Source: CAVSWT01 sp963731745
GTDB lineage: Bacteria > Bacteroidota > Ignavibacteria > Ignavibacteriales > Ignavibacteriaceae
Reading direction: 5' to 3'
Length of the DNA: 64,000 nucleotides
Assembly (NCBI GenBank): GCA_963731745.1
Contig: CAVSWT010000025.1
Location: forward strand, 62,001-126,000
The translations under genes and the position numbers were made by a program. Position 1 is the first letter of the stretch; every line of letters begins with the position of its first letter. Positions 56,009 to 64,000 of this stretch are shown here, in pieces. Below the pieces are notes generated by a model, which was given only the letters and a program-made list of their open reading frames with translations, ran no database searches and had not been told where the DNA came from.

Positions 56009-56791
56009 ATGAAAAAAAATATAGAATTCGATAAAGGTCCAACTAAAGTAATTGCAAAACTTTTTGCTTCAGCACCTGATTACACAAATCATAAAGAAAG
56101 TTTTTGGTATGATTGGGGGCCGGTTTTTTACCGTGGACGCTTAGACAAAAGCGCCAAAGTTTTATGCGTTGCTTCTGATCCTGGTCCAACTGAAAGAATT
56201 GGCTGTAGGGCTTTGATTGGAAATGCAGGTCAAAGAGTTCAAGGATTTTTAGCAAAGCTCGGCATAACTCAATCCTATTTATGTTTGAATGCATTAATAT
56301 ACGCTTTATATCCAAGTCAATTAGGCAAAGCAAAAAAAATTATTGAAGAACCTGAACAGACAAAATGGAGAAACAAATTGTTTAATAAGGTAACCGGTGA
56401 TAAGCTTCAGGCAATAATTGCATTTGGAATAAATGCTCAAGAAGCAGTTAATCTTTGGCCTGATAAAGGGAATGTTTCAGTGTTTAATACTTATCATCCA
56501 AGCTATCATGATCCGGTAAAACTAATTAACGCTTGGCGTGATTTAATATTGCAGCTTAAAGATGTTGTAACTCCTGACGCAGATGGAAATGTTAATTTGC
56601 CAAATTATGGTGCAAAATTTTCTGAAGATGATTATGCTCCAATTCCTAAAAGAGATTTACCTTTTGGATTTCCGGAATGGTTTGGCGATGACAGATGGGG
56701 TAGAACCGGCAAACCGAAACATAACAATTGTGTTTCAAGGCCGAACCCGGATGATCGTCATACTTTAATTTGGATTGCTCCTCAATCTTAA
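56009..56791 (+). CDS. Uracil-DNA glycosylase superfamily protein, lacking Fe-S cysteines
   Basis: 260 residues. The UDG fold motifs are visible: CVASDPGPTERIGCRALIGNAG (the GExPGxxExxxGrPFvGxaG-type motif), LNALIYALYP (the central loop) and FNTYHPSYHDP (the HPS-type base-flipping loop). The four cysteines that hold the iron-sulfur cluster in family 4 and 5 enzymes are not present around the N-terminus. A ~70-residue C-terminal tail (NLPNYGAKFSEDDYAPIPK, FPEWFGDDRWGRTG) is not part of the standard domain. It lies 20 bp upstream of an amidohydrolase gene, so the two are probably co-expressed. It may recognise a modified base; substrate and even DNA glycosylase activity remain open. Confidence 0.8.
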   Translation: MKKNIEFDKGPTKVIAKLFASAPDYTNHKESFWYDWGPVFYRGRLDKSAKVLCVASDPGPTERIGCRALIGNAGQRVQGFLAKLGITQSYLCLNALIYALYPSQLGKAKKIIEEPEQTKWRNKLFNKVTGDKLQAIIAFGINAQEAVNLWPDKGNVSVFNTYHPSYHDPVKLINAWRDLILQLKDVVTPDADGNVNLPNYGAKFSEDDYAPIPKRDLPFGFPEWFGDDRWGRTGKPKHNNCVSRPNPDDRHTLIWIAPQS

Positions 56792-56811
56792 AAACTAAGA
56801 GTAATAAAATT

Positions 56812-58440
56812 ATGGCTAAAAAACCTATCGATCCTTTGTCAGGACCAAAATATATTCTTAATGGCAAAATAGTTACAATGGATGAAAATTATTCCGTGAT
56901 AAGCAGTGGAAATATTTTTATTGAAAATGGAGAAATAAAATACGTTCAAAAGAAAAAAGAAATTTTTCCGGATGAATTTAAAAATGCTCCAATAATAAAA
57001 ACCGGCGGAACAATTTATCCGGGTTTGATTGAACTGCATAATCATTTAAGTTATAATATTCTTCCTTTATGGAATGTCCCTAAAACTTTTACTAACCGTG
57101 ATCAATGGGGCGGCATACCGGAATATAGAAAATTAATTAGCGGACCTATGCAGGTAATGGGGAAGACTCCTGGTTACGTTCAAGCCATAGTAAGATACGT
57201 TGAAGCTAAATGTCTTCTTGGCGGAACTACAACTTCTCAAGGAATTGCTTTATACAGCAACAATGGAATTCAAAAATATTACAGAGGAATTGTAAGAAAT
57301 GTCGAACAGACAGATGAACCAGATTTGCCTGAAGCACTCTCAAAGATTTCAGATGTTGAAGCTAGCGACGCTGTCAAATTTTTAAGTCGACTTCAAAAAA
57401 GCAGCTGCCTGCTTCTTCATTTAAGCGAGGGATTAGACGCAAGAGCTCATCAGCATTTTGAAGCTTTGAAATTAGAAAACGGGAGCTGGGCATTGTGGAA
57501 ATCACTCGCAGGAATTCATTCCGCGGCACTCACAAAAGCAGACTTTGAAATATTAAAAAACTTTGGTGCTTCAATAGTTTGGTCACCGTTAAGTAATTTA
57601 TTGCTTTACGGCGGCACGGCAAAAATAAAAGATGCTAAAGACAGCGGCGTATTAACTGGCCTCGGTTCTGATTGGTCTCCTTCCGGAAGTAAAAGCGTTT
57701 TTAATGAATTAAAAATTGCTAAGCTATATTCAAAAAACAACGGAGACATTTTTTCAGATAGAGAATTACTTGAATTAGTTACTACCAATGCCGCAAAAAT
57801 TTTAAAGTGGGATAATCTAATCGGAAACATTAAACCAGGTAAAAGAGCTGATCTATTAGTGTTGAAAGGTGTTAGAGGCGATCCGTACGCAAGATTGCTG
57901 AATAGTTCCGAAAAAGCTATTAGTATGGTAATCATAAATGGAGTACCAAGATATGGTTTAGTAAGTTTGATGAAAAAATTTGGCAATGGTTCGGAGAGTT
58001 GGAAGATTGGAAGAGCGAAGAGAATTTTAAATTTGAATCAAGAAACTCAGGATTTAGCAGTTGGTTCAATTTCACTAAAAAATGCAAAAGATCTATTAAC
58101 GAATGGATTGAAAAATTTAATAAATCTTTCTAAAGATTTAGAGAAACAAATTATTCCAATGATGAGCATCGCAAAGCCCGCGGCAACAAGTTGGTTTTTA
58201 GTTTTAGATCATAATGAACTAGAAGGTGAGGCGAAGCGGCCGCATATACCTTTAAATAATAATCAGCCGACTGCAGCATTCTCCGTTCCAACTGCTTCAA
58301 AACCGATATCTGAAATTGTTGAGCCAATTAAACTGGATCCATTAACTGTGGCTGATGATAAATATTTTTTTAATAATTTAAAGAATCAATTAAATCTACC
58401 GGATTATATTAAAAAGGATTTGCAGAAAATGTACAAGTAG
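56812..58440 (+). CDS. Amidohydrolase-superfamily metal-dependent hydrolase
   Basis: About 542 residues from the ATG at 56812 (MAKKPIDP). An imidazolonepropionase/ATZ-TRZ-like layout: the N-terminal beta-sandwich strand YILNGKIVTMDENYSVI, the metal-binding HxH as IELHNHLSY, a later His in LLLHLSEGLDARAH, His in AGIHSAAL, the metal Asp in GLGSDWSPSGSKSVF and the closing sandwich IGNIKPGKRADLLVL. The C-terminal ~120 residues (MSIAKPAATSWFLVLDHN onwards) are an extension I cannot assign. It is 20 bp after the UDG-like gene. The chemistry is probably deamination or amide hydrolysis of a small heterocycle. A base-processing partner for the UDG-like protein is a possibility, not established. Confidence 0.87.
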   Translation: MAKKPIDPLSGPKYILNGKIVTMDENYSVISSGNIFIENGEIKYVQKKKEIFPDEFKNAPIIKTGGTIYPGLIELHNHLSYNILPLWNVPKTFTNRDQWGGIPEYRKLISGPMQVMGKTPGYVQAIVRYVEAKCLLGGTTTSQGIALYSNNGIQKYYRGIVRNVEQTDEPDLPEALSKISDVEASDAVKFLSRLQKSSCLLLHLSEGLDARAHQHFEALKLENGSWALWKSLAGIHSAALTKADFEILKNFGASIVWSPLSNLLLYGGTAKIKDAKDSGVLTGLGSDWSPSGSKSVFNELKIAKLYSKNNGDIFSDRELLELVTTNAAKILKWDNLIGNIKPGKRADLLVLKGVRGDPYARLLNSSEKAISMVIINGVPRYGLVSLMKKFGNGSESWKIGRAKRILNLNQETQDLAVGSISLKNAKDLLTNGLKNLINLSKDLEKQIIPMMSIAKPAATSWFLVLDHNELEGEAKRPHIPLNNNQPTAAFSVPTASKPISEIVEPIKLDPLTVADDKYFFNNLKNQLNLPDYIKKDLQKMYK

Positions 58441-58543
58441 GTGCGTTTATAAATTGTTAGTAAGATTCAATACTTAAGTAACTAAAGCATATTTATTGCT
58501 GCATTTGTTCTGATTTCAATTTCTAAAATCACTTTGTGTTAAT

Positions 58544-59527
58544 TCATTTTCTTTCATAGGCATTAATAATTCTATCTATCATTTGATTAGATTCTTTTCT
58601 GATAATCATACGATTATGATTTTCCTCAAACCACGCTAAGGTTTTTTTGATACCTTCACTAAAAGGAACAACAGCTTTAAAATCCGGAACGAATGTTTTG
58701 ATTTTGGTATTATCAAAAATTGCGCTTATTGACTTATCACCAATCAAAGAACCAATTAATGATTTTTCTTCTTTGCAAATAAAATCAGATGCGATGTGAA
58801 TTATATTCGGTTTAACTCCGGCAGCCGCCCCTATTGCCTCATAAATTTGATTCCAAGTTAAAATTTCATCTGAAGTAATATGAAAAGCATGTCCAATAGC
58901 TTGTTGATGCCCGAGCAAGCCGACGAATCCTTTCGCGAAGTCTTCTGCATATGTTATTGTCCACAGAGAAGACCCATCACCATGCACAATTATTTTTTTA
59001 CCTTTTTTCATTCTATCTATTATGGTGTATTCTTTCCATCCTCCCATAATAGTCGGAATCACAGTTTCATAAGTTAAAGAAGGCCTTACAATTGTGATCG
59101 GAAAATTTTCTTCACGATATGCTTCATTCAGTCTTTCTTCACAAGAAATTTTATTTTGAGAATAATCCCAGTAAGGATTGGAAAGCGGTGTTGATTCTGT
59201 TATGATTGGATGAGTCGGCGGTTTTTGATATATCGATGCAGAACTTATAAAAATATATTGTTTTGTTTTATTTCGGAATAAATTAATATCGCGCTCAATT
59301 TCATCTTTTGTAAAAACTATCCAATTAACAACTACGTCCCAATTATGATTACTTAATTTTGATTTTACATTCTCATCATTTATGTCGCCTTTTATAAATT
59401 TTGCTTTTGGAATTTTTACATCTTGTTTGCCGCGATTTAAAAGGTATAAATCAATTCCTTTTTCAACACAAAGTTTACTAACTGAAGTGCTGATATTTCC
59501 CGTCCCGCCGATAAATAAAACTTTCAA
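58544..59527 (-). CDS. NAD-dependent epimerase/dehydratase family protein
   Basis: 327 residues of an extended SDR. The cofactor motif is LFIGGTGNIST at residues 4-14, with LLNRGK, then FISSASIYQ and the catalytic Tyr/Lys pair in WDYSQNKISCEE. NLTRPSLTYE-type substrate-binding residues appear as TIVRPSLTYETV, with YAEDFAKGFVGLLG and a small C-terminal domain. Many relatives act on nucleotide sugars or are isoflavone-reductase-like; the substrate cannot be read from sequence. It is transcribed convergently to the amidohydrolase gene and alone on this strand. Confidence 0.88.
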   Translation of the reverse strand: MKVLFIGGTGNISTSVSKLCVEKGIDLYLLNRGKQDVKIPKAKFIKGDINDENVKSKLSNHNWDVVVNWIVFTKDEIERDINLFRNKTKQYIFISSASIYQKPPTHPIITESTPLSNPYWDYSQNKISCEERLNEAYREENFPITIVRPSLTYETVIPTIMGGWKEYTIIDRMKKGKKIIVHGDGSSLWTITYAEDFAKGFVGLLGHQQAIGHAFHITSDEILTWNQIYEAIGAAAGVKPNIIHIASDFICKEEKSLIGSLIGDKSISAIFDNTKIKTFVPDFKAVVPFSEGIKKTLAWFEENHNRMIIRKESNQMIDRIINAYERK

Positions 59528-59787
59528 TGTATTCCTTTCTTAATAAATATTCTTGAAAAGATAAATTAAATTCTAACTTAAAGTATTACTGAATTAAAAT
59601 AGAAAAAAATAATATCAAAAGTAATCGCAGCTTTAATTCAAGTACTAAACTCAAATTGGTTTATAAGCATTAAATTATTAGTGATGCGCAAAGAACCGGT
59701 AATTAAATCTCAATAATGAAACTATCTTTTTAATTCATTAATTTGGATATAGATTTTAATATCACTTTAAAGAATAATTATTTTTCT

Positions 59788-61797
59788 ATGAAAGCATCTT
59801 ATAAATTTTCGTTTTTAATATTGATTTTGATTAGTCAAACCCTTTTCGGTGAAGTCCTGGTTAACCAGGTTGGATATTTCACAAACTCACAAAAATTTGT
59901 TTTCGTTACAGGCCAGGCGGATAGCTTTTTTGTATTTGAAAAAGCATCGGGCAATAAATTATTTAGTGGCCCATTGATTTTCACTTCTCTGAGCGATCCG
60001 GGCACAGGCATGTTAACATATATGGGTGACTTTTCTAGTTTGCAAACTCCAGGAAATTATTTCATTAAAACCGAGCTGGAAGAATCTTCATTTACTTTTT
60101 CAATTTCCGATACAGTATTTAAATCAGCTTATAAAAAAGTTCAGAAGGCATTTTATTTCCAGCGCTGCGGTATGACTTTATCTCAACCTTTTGCCGGAAT
60201 ATACAAACACAATATCTGCCATAACGCCGATGGATATTTCCATTCAACAACCGGCAAGACAGGAACGAGCGTCACCACAGGCGGCTGGCATGATGCAGGA
60301 GATTTTGGCAAATATATTGTTAATGCAGGTATAACGGTTGGAACAATGTTAATGGCTTATGAACAATTTCCGGAAAGGTTTAATTCTGATGATACCAATA
60401 TTCCAGAAAGCGGCAATTCTGTGCCGGATTTATTAGATGAAGTTCAGTATGAGTTAGAATGGTTTTTAAAGATGCAGGATGAAAATGGCGGAGTTTATTT
60501 TAAAGTTACTCGAGAAAATTTTTCAGGTTTTGTAATGCCTGAAACTGATCATGAAAAAAGATACATATACCAGATTTCATCAACTGCGACAGGAGATTTT
60601 GCCGCTGTTATGGCAATGGCAGCCAGAATTTTTAAATCATTTGACTCAGAGTTTGCTAATCTATGTTTATCGGCTGCTGAAAAAGCATGGGCATATTTAG
60701 AAGCAAATACTTCCATTCAGCCTGTAGGTGGTTTTAAAAATCCATCCGGAACAAATACAGGCGAATATGGTGATGGTTCAGATAGTGACGAAAGACTATG
60801 GGCAGCTTCGGAACTTTTTCTTACGACAGGCGATGCGGTTTATAATAATTATTTTATAGCCAATTACAAAAGCGGAGGATTAATTTCTTCAATGTATTGG
60901 GGTTCAGTAAAAACTTTAGGACTTTTAGATTATCTAAATGTAAATCAATCCACTAGTAACGCCTCAATAAAATTAGAAATTAAAAATTCATTACAATCAT
61001 ATTGTTCAAATTTATATTCTAATTCTTCGCAGTCAGGTCTACGAACTGTAATAAAACCAGGCGAATATCATTGGGGAAGCAATTCCGATGTTTTAAATAA
61101 AGCAATTATTTTATTATTTGGATTCCAACATTCAGCAGATAGTTTATTTTATAACACTGCACTTTCACAACTTAATTATATCCTTGGAATAAACGGCAAT
61201 AATATATCCTATGTAACTGGCTTAGGGACAAATCGCGTAATGCATCCCCATCACAGACAATCTGCAGCGGATGGAATATTAGAACCAATTCCTGGATTAC
61301 TGGCTGGCGGCCCCAATCAAAATTTGGGTGATGATCCAATATTACAAAGTCATTTCACAAGCAGCACACCGCCTGCGTTATGTTATATTGATGATCAAGG
61401 AAGCTATGCATCAAATGAAATTGCAATTAATTGGAATGCACCATTAGTGTTCGTATTGGGCTATTTTAATTACGAAGGGAATACGACGAATATAAAAAAT
61501 ATAAATCACGAAACTCCAAAGTCGTTTAATCTTTATCAAAATTATCCTAATCCATTCAATCCGGTAACAACAATAAAATATAATTTAGAGCATGCCTCAC
61601 TGGTCAAACTAAATGTTTATAATATTATGGGAGCAAGAGTTAAAACATTAATTGATTCTTTTCAAAATCCTGGAGAACAATTTGTGCAATGGAATGGAAA
61701 AGATGAAAACGCTAATTTAGTTTCTACAGGGATATACATTTATAAACTTGAAGCGGCCGGCTTAAGCCTTCAGAGAAAGATGATACTACTAAAGTAG
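59788..61797 (+). CDS. Secreted GH9 endoglucanase-like enzyme with T9SS sorting domain
   Basis: About 669 residues from the ATG at 59788 (MKASYKF), which gives a normal signal peptide ending TLFG; a TTG at 59743 is possible but would bury it. An N-terminal immunoglobulin-like CelD_N domain (VLVNQVGYFTNSQKFVFV) is followed by the GH9 (alpha/alpha)6 barrel with TGGWHDAGDFGKYIV (catalytic-base Asp pair), a His/Arg segment NRVMHPHHRQSA and the acid region YASNEIAINWNAPLVFVLG. The last ~85 residues are a T9SS domain (LYQNYPNPFNPVTTIKY, YNIMGARVKTL, STGIYIYKLEA). It would cut beta-1,4-glucan outside the cell. It is separated from the N-glycan cluster and probably belongs with the LacI-controlled locus or stands alone. 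Confidence 0.92.
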   Translation: MKASYKFSFLILILISQTLFGEVLVNQVGYFTNSQKFVFVTGQADSFFVFEKASGNKLFSGPLIFTSLSDPGTGMLTYMGDFSSLQTPGNYFIKTELEESSFTFSISDTVFKSAYKKVQKAFYFQRCGMTLSQPFAGIYKHNICHNADGYFHSTTGKTGTSVTTGGWHDAGDFGKYIVNAGITVGTMLMAYEQFPERFNSDDTNIPESGNSVPDLLDEVQYELEWFLKMQDENGGVYFKVTRENFSGFVMPETDHEKRYIYQISSTATGDFAAVMAMAARIFKSFDSEFANLCLSAAEKAWAYLEANTSIQPVGGFKNPSGTNTGEYGDGSDSDERLWAASELFLTTGDAVYNNYFIANYKSGGLISSMYWGSVKTLGLLDYLNVNQSTSNASIKLEIKNSLQSYCSNLYSNSSQSGLRTVIKPGEYHWGSNSDVLNKAIILLFGFQHSADSLFYNTALSQLNYILGINGNNISYVTGLGTNRVMHPHHRQSAADGILEPIPGLLAGGPNQNLGDDPILQSHFTSSTPPALCYIDDQGSYASNEIAINWNAPLVFVLGYFNYEGNTTNIKNINHETPKSFNLYQNYPNPFNPVTTIKYNLEHASLVKLNVYNIMGARVKTLIDSFQNPGEQFVQWNGKDENANLVSTGIYIYKLEAAGLSLQRKMILLK

Positions 61798-62216
61798 ATA
61801 AAAAATTTAATACTAAGTTATTTATATAAATCATATTTTCGATTTCATGTAAATAAAATTTTAGCAGTTAAAGCCTCATCATTATTTAACTCATACCGCT
61901 TAATTTCGACACGGGAAAAACCTTAATTTAAGAATTCTTCATTTTCAATTTTAAAACTTTCGACCAACGATCAATTCGCATCTATATATAATTATGAAAA
62001 TATAACTTTAATTCATTAATCTGAATTAATTTTATTATTTTAGCATGATGCATTGAAATTAATTGAGAAAATTGAGAGATAGATTTTTTCAACGTCTAAA
62101 AAATACTTAGACATTTTAAGATGTATTATTGATTTTACTTCACTTATATATTACTTTTAAATTTAAATTGAACTGTTTCAATTTATTTTTGAAAATTTCA
62201 AATTTTAGGGACCTTT
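61798..62216. other. Intergenic stretch, about 419 bp, lacI promoter region
   Basis: No gene seen; very AT-rich. It contains a short perfect inverted repeat GTCTAA/TTAGAC (62094-62099 and 62107-62112) of unknown meaning and, close to the lacI start, the operator-like palindrome at 62168-62181. The lacI promoter must be here. No terminator hairpin with a T-tract was seen after the GH9 stop. Confidence 0.45.
62168..62181 (+). promoter_or_regulatory. LacI-type operator-like palindrome upstream of lacI
   Basis: The 14-mer TTGAACTGTTTCAA lies 36 bases before the ATG of the LacI-family gene. It is nearly symmetric (TTGAA ... TTCAA arms) and matches, on the opposite strand, the only similar site at 63424-63437 (TTGAACCGTTTCAA read in reverse complement) at 13 of 14 positions. 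Placement and symmetry suggest autoregulation by the LacI protein. Inferred from sequence only. Confidence 0.6.
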
Positions 62217-63251
62217 ATGAAAAAAATTACTATTGAAGAAGTTGCTGAAAGGGCTGGCGTTTCAAAAGGTACTGTCTCTGCTGTTATAAATACTAAAAAT
62301 ACCGTAAAGCCGGGGACAAGAGATCATGTCTTGGAAATTATGAAAGAATTAAATTTTCGTCCTAAAGGTGTGGCGCGGAATTTAAGAAATACAAACCAAT
62401 ATAACAGCATTGGTTTTATAATGAAAGAATTGAACTACCCTTTCTATTCATCAATAGCTTATGGTGTGAAAGAATATGCAAACAAAAAGGGGTATTCAGT
62501 TATTATAACCAGCTCTGAAAATGAACATGAAAGTGAAGTTAAATTTTCTCATCTATTTTCCAGCAAAGATATAAAAGGAACTATAATAGCTCCTATAGTA
62601 GAAGGTTCTTCGGAAATTGAACATTTGTTCAAATTAAAAATGATTAATTATCCATTTGTACTTTTAGAAGATGTCAAAGGAATTAAAGCGAACGTTGTTG
62701 CTATAGATAATTCTAAGGCTATTAAAAAAGCGGTTAAATATTTGATAGAAGGGGGCCATACAAAGATTGTTCATTTCGCAGGGCCTCTTCAATCTTCACA
62801 TACTCAGGAAAGAATTGAAGGATTTAGACATGCATTTAGTGAGAGTACACTGGTTTTTAATAATGACATGATAGTTGATATTGGTGCTAATTATGACGAA
62901 AGTTTGAGTAAGTCTAAAGCATACTTTAAAAATAAAAAACGTGAAGACTATCCTACAGCAGTCGTATGTTTTAACGATCAGCAGGCTTTGGGAGTGATGA
63001 TGGCTTTAAGAGAACTGAATATAAAGGTTCCCAAAGATATTTCAATTGTTGGTAATGATGATATTTTCTATTCTAAGATTTATCCTGTTCCACTTACAAC
63101 AATAAGAGCCCCTTTGCATGAAATTGGAATGAAGGCTGCGGAAATATTAATTCGAAATATTGAATCTCCCAAATTATTGCCGGTGGAGAGAATTGTTTTA
63201 AAACCAGATTTTATTGTACGAGAATCCACACGTCTGTTAAACAATAAATGA
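62217..63251 (+). CDS. LacI-family transcriptional regulator
   Basis: 344 residues. The N-terminal helix-turn-helix reads ITIEEVAERAGVSKGTVSAV with the hinge helix FRPKGVARNLR. The periplasmic-binding-protein-like sensor domain follows: NSIGFIMKELNYPFYSSIAY, GTIIAPIVEGSS, GGHTKIVHFAGPLQ, PTAVVCFNDQQALGVMMAL and ISIVGNDDIFYSKIYPVPLTTI. It probably senses a sugar and represses genes through the palindromes at 62168-62181 and 63424-63437. The GH9 gene upstream and the cut-off locus to the right are its likely targets. Confidence 0.93.
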   Translation: MKKITIEEVAERAGVSKGTVSAVINTKNTVKPGTRDHVLEIMKELNFRPKGVARNLRNTNQYNSIGFIMKELNYPFYSSIAYGVKEYANKKGYSVIITSSENEHESEVKFSHLFSSKDIKGTIIAPIVEGSSEIEHLFKLKMINYPFVLLEDVKGIKANVVAIDNSKAIKKAVKYLIEGGHTKIVHFAGPLQSSHTQERIEGFRHAFSESTLVFNNDMIVDIGANYDESLSKSKAYFKNKKREDYPTAVVCFNDQQALGVMMALRELNIKVPKDISIVGNDDIFYSKIYPVPLTTIRAPLHEIGMKAAEILIRNIESPKLLPVERIVLKPDFIVRESTRLLNNK

Positions 63252-63702
63252 AATTCAAATAAATCCTAATCACTCTCAATTCTTCTTTATAATTTAAAAT
63301 CAATTCTTAATATTTTAAAAAAAAACACATCCAATCATTCCAATTGAAAAAAAAATACTATTTCTATTTATCAATTCGATTGTGTATTAATTTTCTTGCC
63401 TTTTTGAAATTATTTATTTAATATTGAAACGGTTCAATTTAACGCTAATTTTTTATTTCATTTAAATTGACGATCGACTAATGTTATGTGGTTTTACCCC
63501 CTTCTTAAAAATAAAAGTAAAACACGAAGCAATTCGAAATAGGTAAGCAGATATTATTGATTTAACGATTTTTATCAATCGTGATTGAGACTTAATATAA
63601 CGACATTCGATAAAGAAGAATTGATTACCTTAAAAAATAGAACCAGTAGGGCCTTAGAATTTTTCCTGATATATTAATTGAGAGTTAGAGGGAGTGAGAG
63701 AG
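63252..63702. other. Intergenic stretch, about 451 bp, promoter of the next locus
   Basis: No gene seen. AT-rich leader between lacI and the small frame at 63703. It holds the LacI-type palindrome at 63424-63437 and ends with a purine-rich ribosome-binding region (GAGGGAG at about 63687-63693). A long untranslated leader is possible, because the palindrome lies about 265 bases before the first start codon. Confidence 0.45.
63424..63437 (+). promoter_or_regulatory. LacI-type operator-like palindrome upstream of the right-hand locus
   Basis: TTGAAACGGTTCAA, an almost perfect 14-base palindrome with the central CG typical of LacI-family operators. Its reverse complement differs by one base from the site in front of lacI at 62168. 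It lies in the gap before the small frame at 63703 and probably controls genes that continue beyond the window. Confidence 0.6.
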
Positions 63703-63939
63703 ATGACCACTAGACTTTTCAATGGGAAAGACAAAACATTTGTTTTGTTAAATTTGATTTTATTTACTCAATCATGTTTTATTATAAATTGGGTAACTTC
63801 TCAATTTTACTTTAATACTCATTCTAAACAAAACACACCAAAAGCATATCCCAAATTTGAAACTGCATTAAACATTATGCATTCAATATTATTTAAAAGA
63901 AAAAATGTACAAGTATATAATGAACGGAAATTCAAATGA
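63703..63939 (+). CDS. Small protein of unknown function, possibly membrane-associated
   Basis: 78 residues from the ATG at 63703, which has GAGGGAG nine bases upstream (a GTG at 63694 would be too close to it). One hydrophobic segment (TFVLLNLILFTQSCFIINWV, about residues 12-31) is followed by a basic, polar tail rich in Lys and Asn. Its stop overlaps the next ATG as ATGA at 63936-63939, which supports a translated pair. I recognise no family. It could also be a chance frame in a long leader. Confidence 0.4.
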   Translation: MTTRLFNGKDKTFVLLNLILFTQSCFIINWVTSQFYFNTHSKQNTPKAYPKFETALNIMHSILFKRKNVQVYNERKFK

Positions 63940-64000
63940 GTGAAAAACCTGTATTGAATGAAACACTTTCACATGCAGAAGTGGTCGATTATAAAAATCC
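63936..64000 (+). CDS. Start of an unidentified gene, cut by the window edge
   Basis: An ATG at 63936, overlapping the stop of the preceding small frame, opens a frame that stays open for the 21 codons left in the window (MSEKPVLNETLSHAEVVDYK). Too short to assign; no family recognised. Confidence 0.35.
   Translation, partial: MSEKPVLNETLSHAEVVDYKN

Overview
The window is AT-rich (about two thirds A+T by eye) with long, tightly packed, co-directional genes. Three secreted proteins end in a type IX secretion (T9SS type A) sorting domain with the YPNPFNP signature. There are two large TonB-dependent receptors and a wealth of glycoside hydrolases. Together these suggest a Bacteroidota/Ignavibacteria-type bacterium (Ignavibacteriales-like). 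This placement is inference from protein style, not from a marker gene. I saw no rRNA, tRNA, CRISPR array or insertion sequence.

Layout. (1) 1-2060, minus strand: a three-gene operon of type III polyketide synthase, methyltransferase and FAD oxidoreductase (cut by the window edge). It resembles bacterial phenolic-lipid (alkylresorcinol/quinone) operons. (2) 2.2-5.7 kb: small stress or envelope genes (low-affinity iron permease family, DUF892 ferritin-like, a charged small protein, an SDR dehydrogenase, an MscS channel). (3) 6.1-8.0 kb: a membrane-anchored SGNH hydrolase with TPRs. (4) 8.2-35.7 kb, minus strand: a long sugar-utilisation cluster ending in a clear intrinsic terminator at 8184-8226. 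It encodes an SSS transporter, an alpha/beta hydrolase, GH92, a ROK regulator, GH94, TonB receptor, GH18, GH130, a CBM9-like protein, GH125, GH3, a second TonB receptor and a secreted beta-helix protein. (5) 36.1-55.8 kb, plus strand and divergent from (4): GH38, GH20, three GH29s, a DUF4838 (GH163-like) enzyme, an MFS sugar porter, a fourth GH29 and GH2. (6) 56.0-64.0 kb: a uracil-DNA-glycosylase-like protein coupled to an amidohydrolase, an epimerase-like protein, a secreted GH9, and a LacI regulator with two matching operator-like sites, followed by the start of another locus.

Regions 4 and 5 read as one roughly 47 kb system for taking apart N-linked glycans. Endo-acting enzymes (GH18, DUF4838) would release glycans. 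GH29, GH2 and GH20 would strip fucose, galactose and GlcNAc. GH92, GH38 and GH125 would remove alpha-mannose. GH130, which has no signal peptide, would phosphorolyse Man-beta-1,4-GlcNAc in the cytoplasm. GH94 could phosphorolyse a further disaccharide such as chitobiose. A beta-xylosidase-clade GH3 beside several fucosidases raises the possibility that plant-type N-glycans (core beta-1,2-xylose and alpha-1,3-fucose) are the target. There is no SusD-like gene; both receptors look like the TonB type found in Xanthomonas/Caulobacter.

Four genes of the plus-strand arm (GH38, GH20, one GH29, GH2) are interrupted by shifts that can all be explained as single-base insertions. The minus-strand arm shows none. 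This is either recent decay or, because there are only insertions, uncorrected sequencing error.
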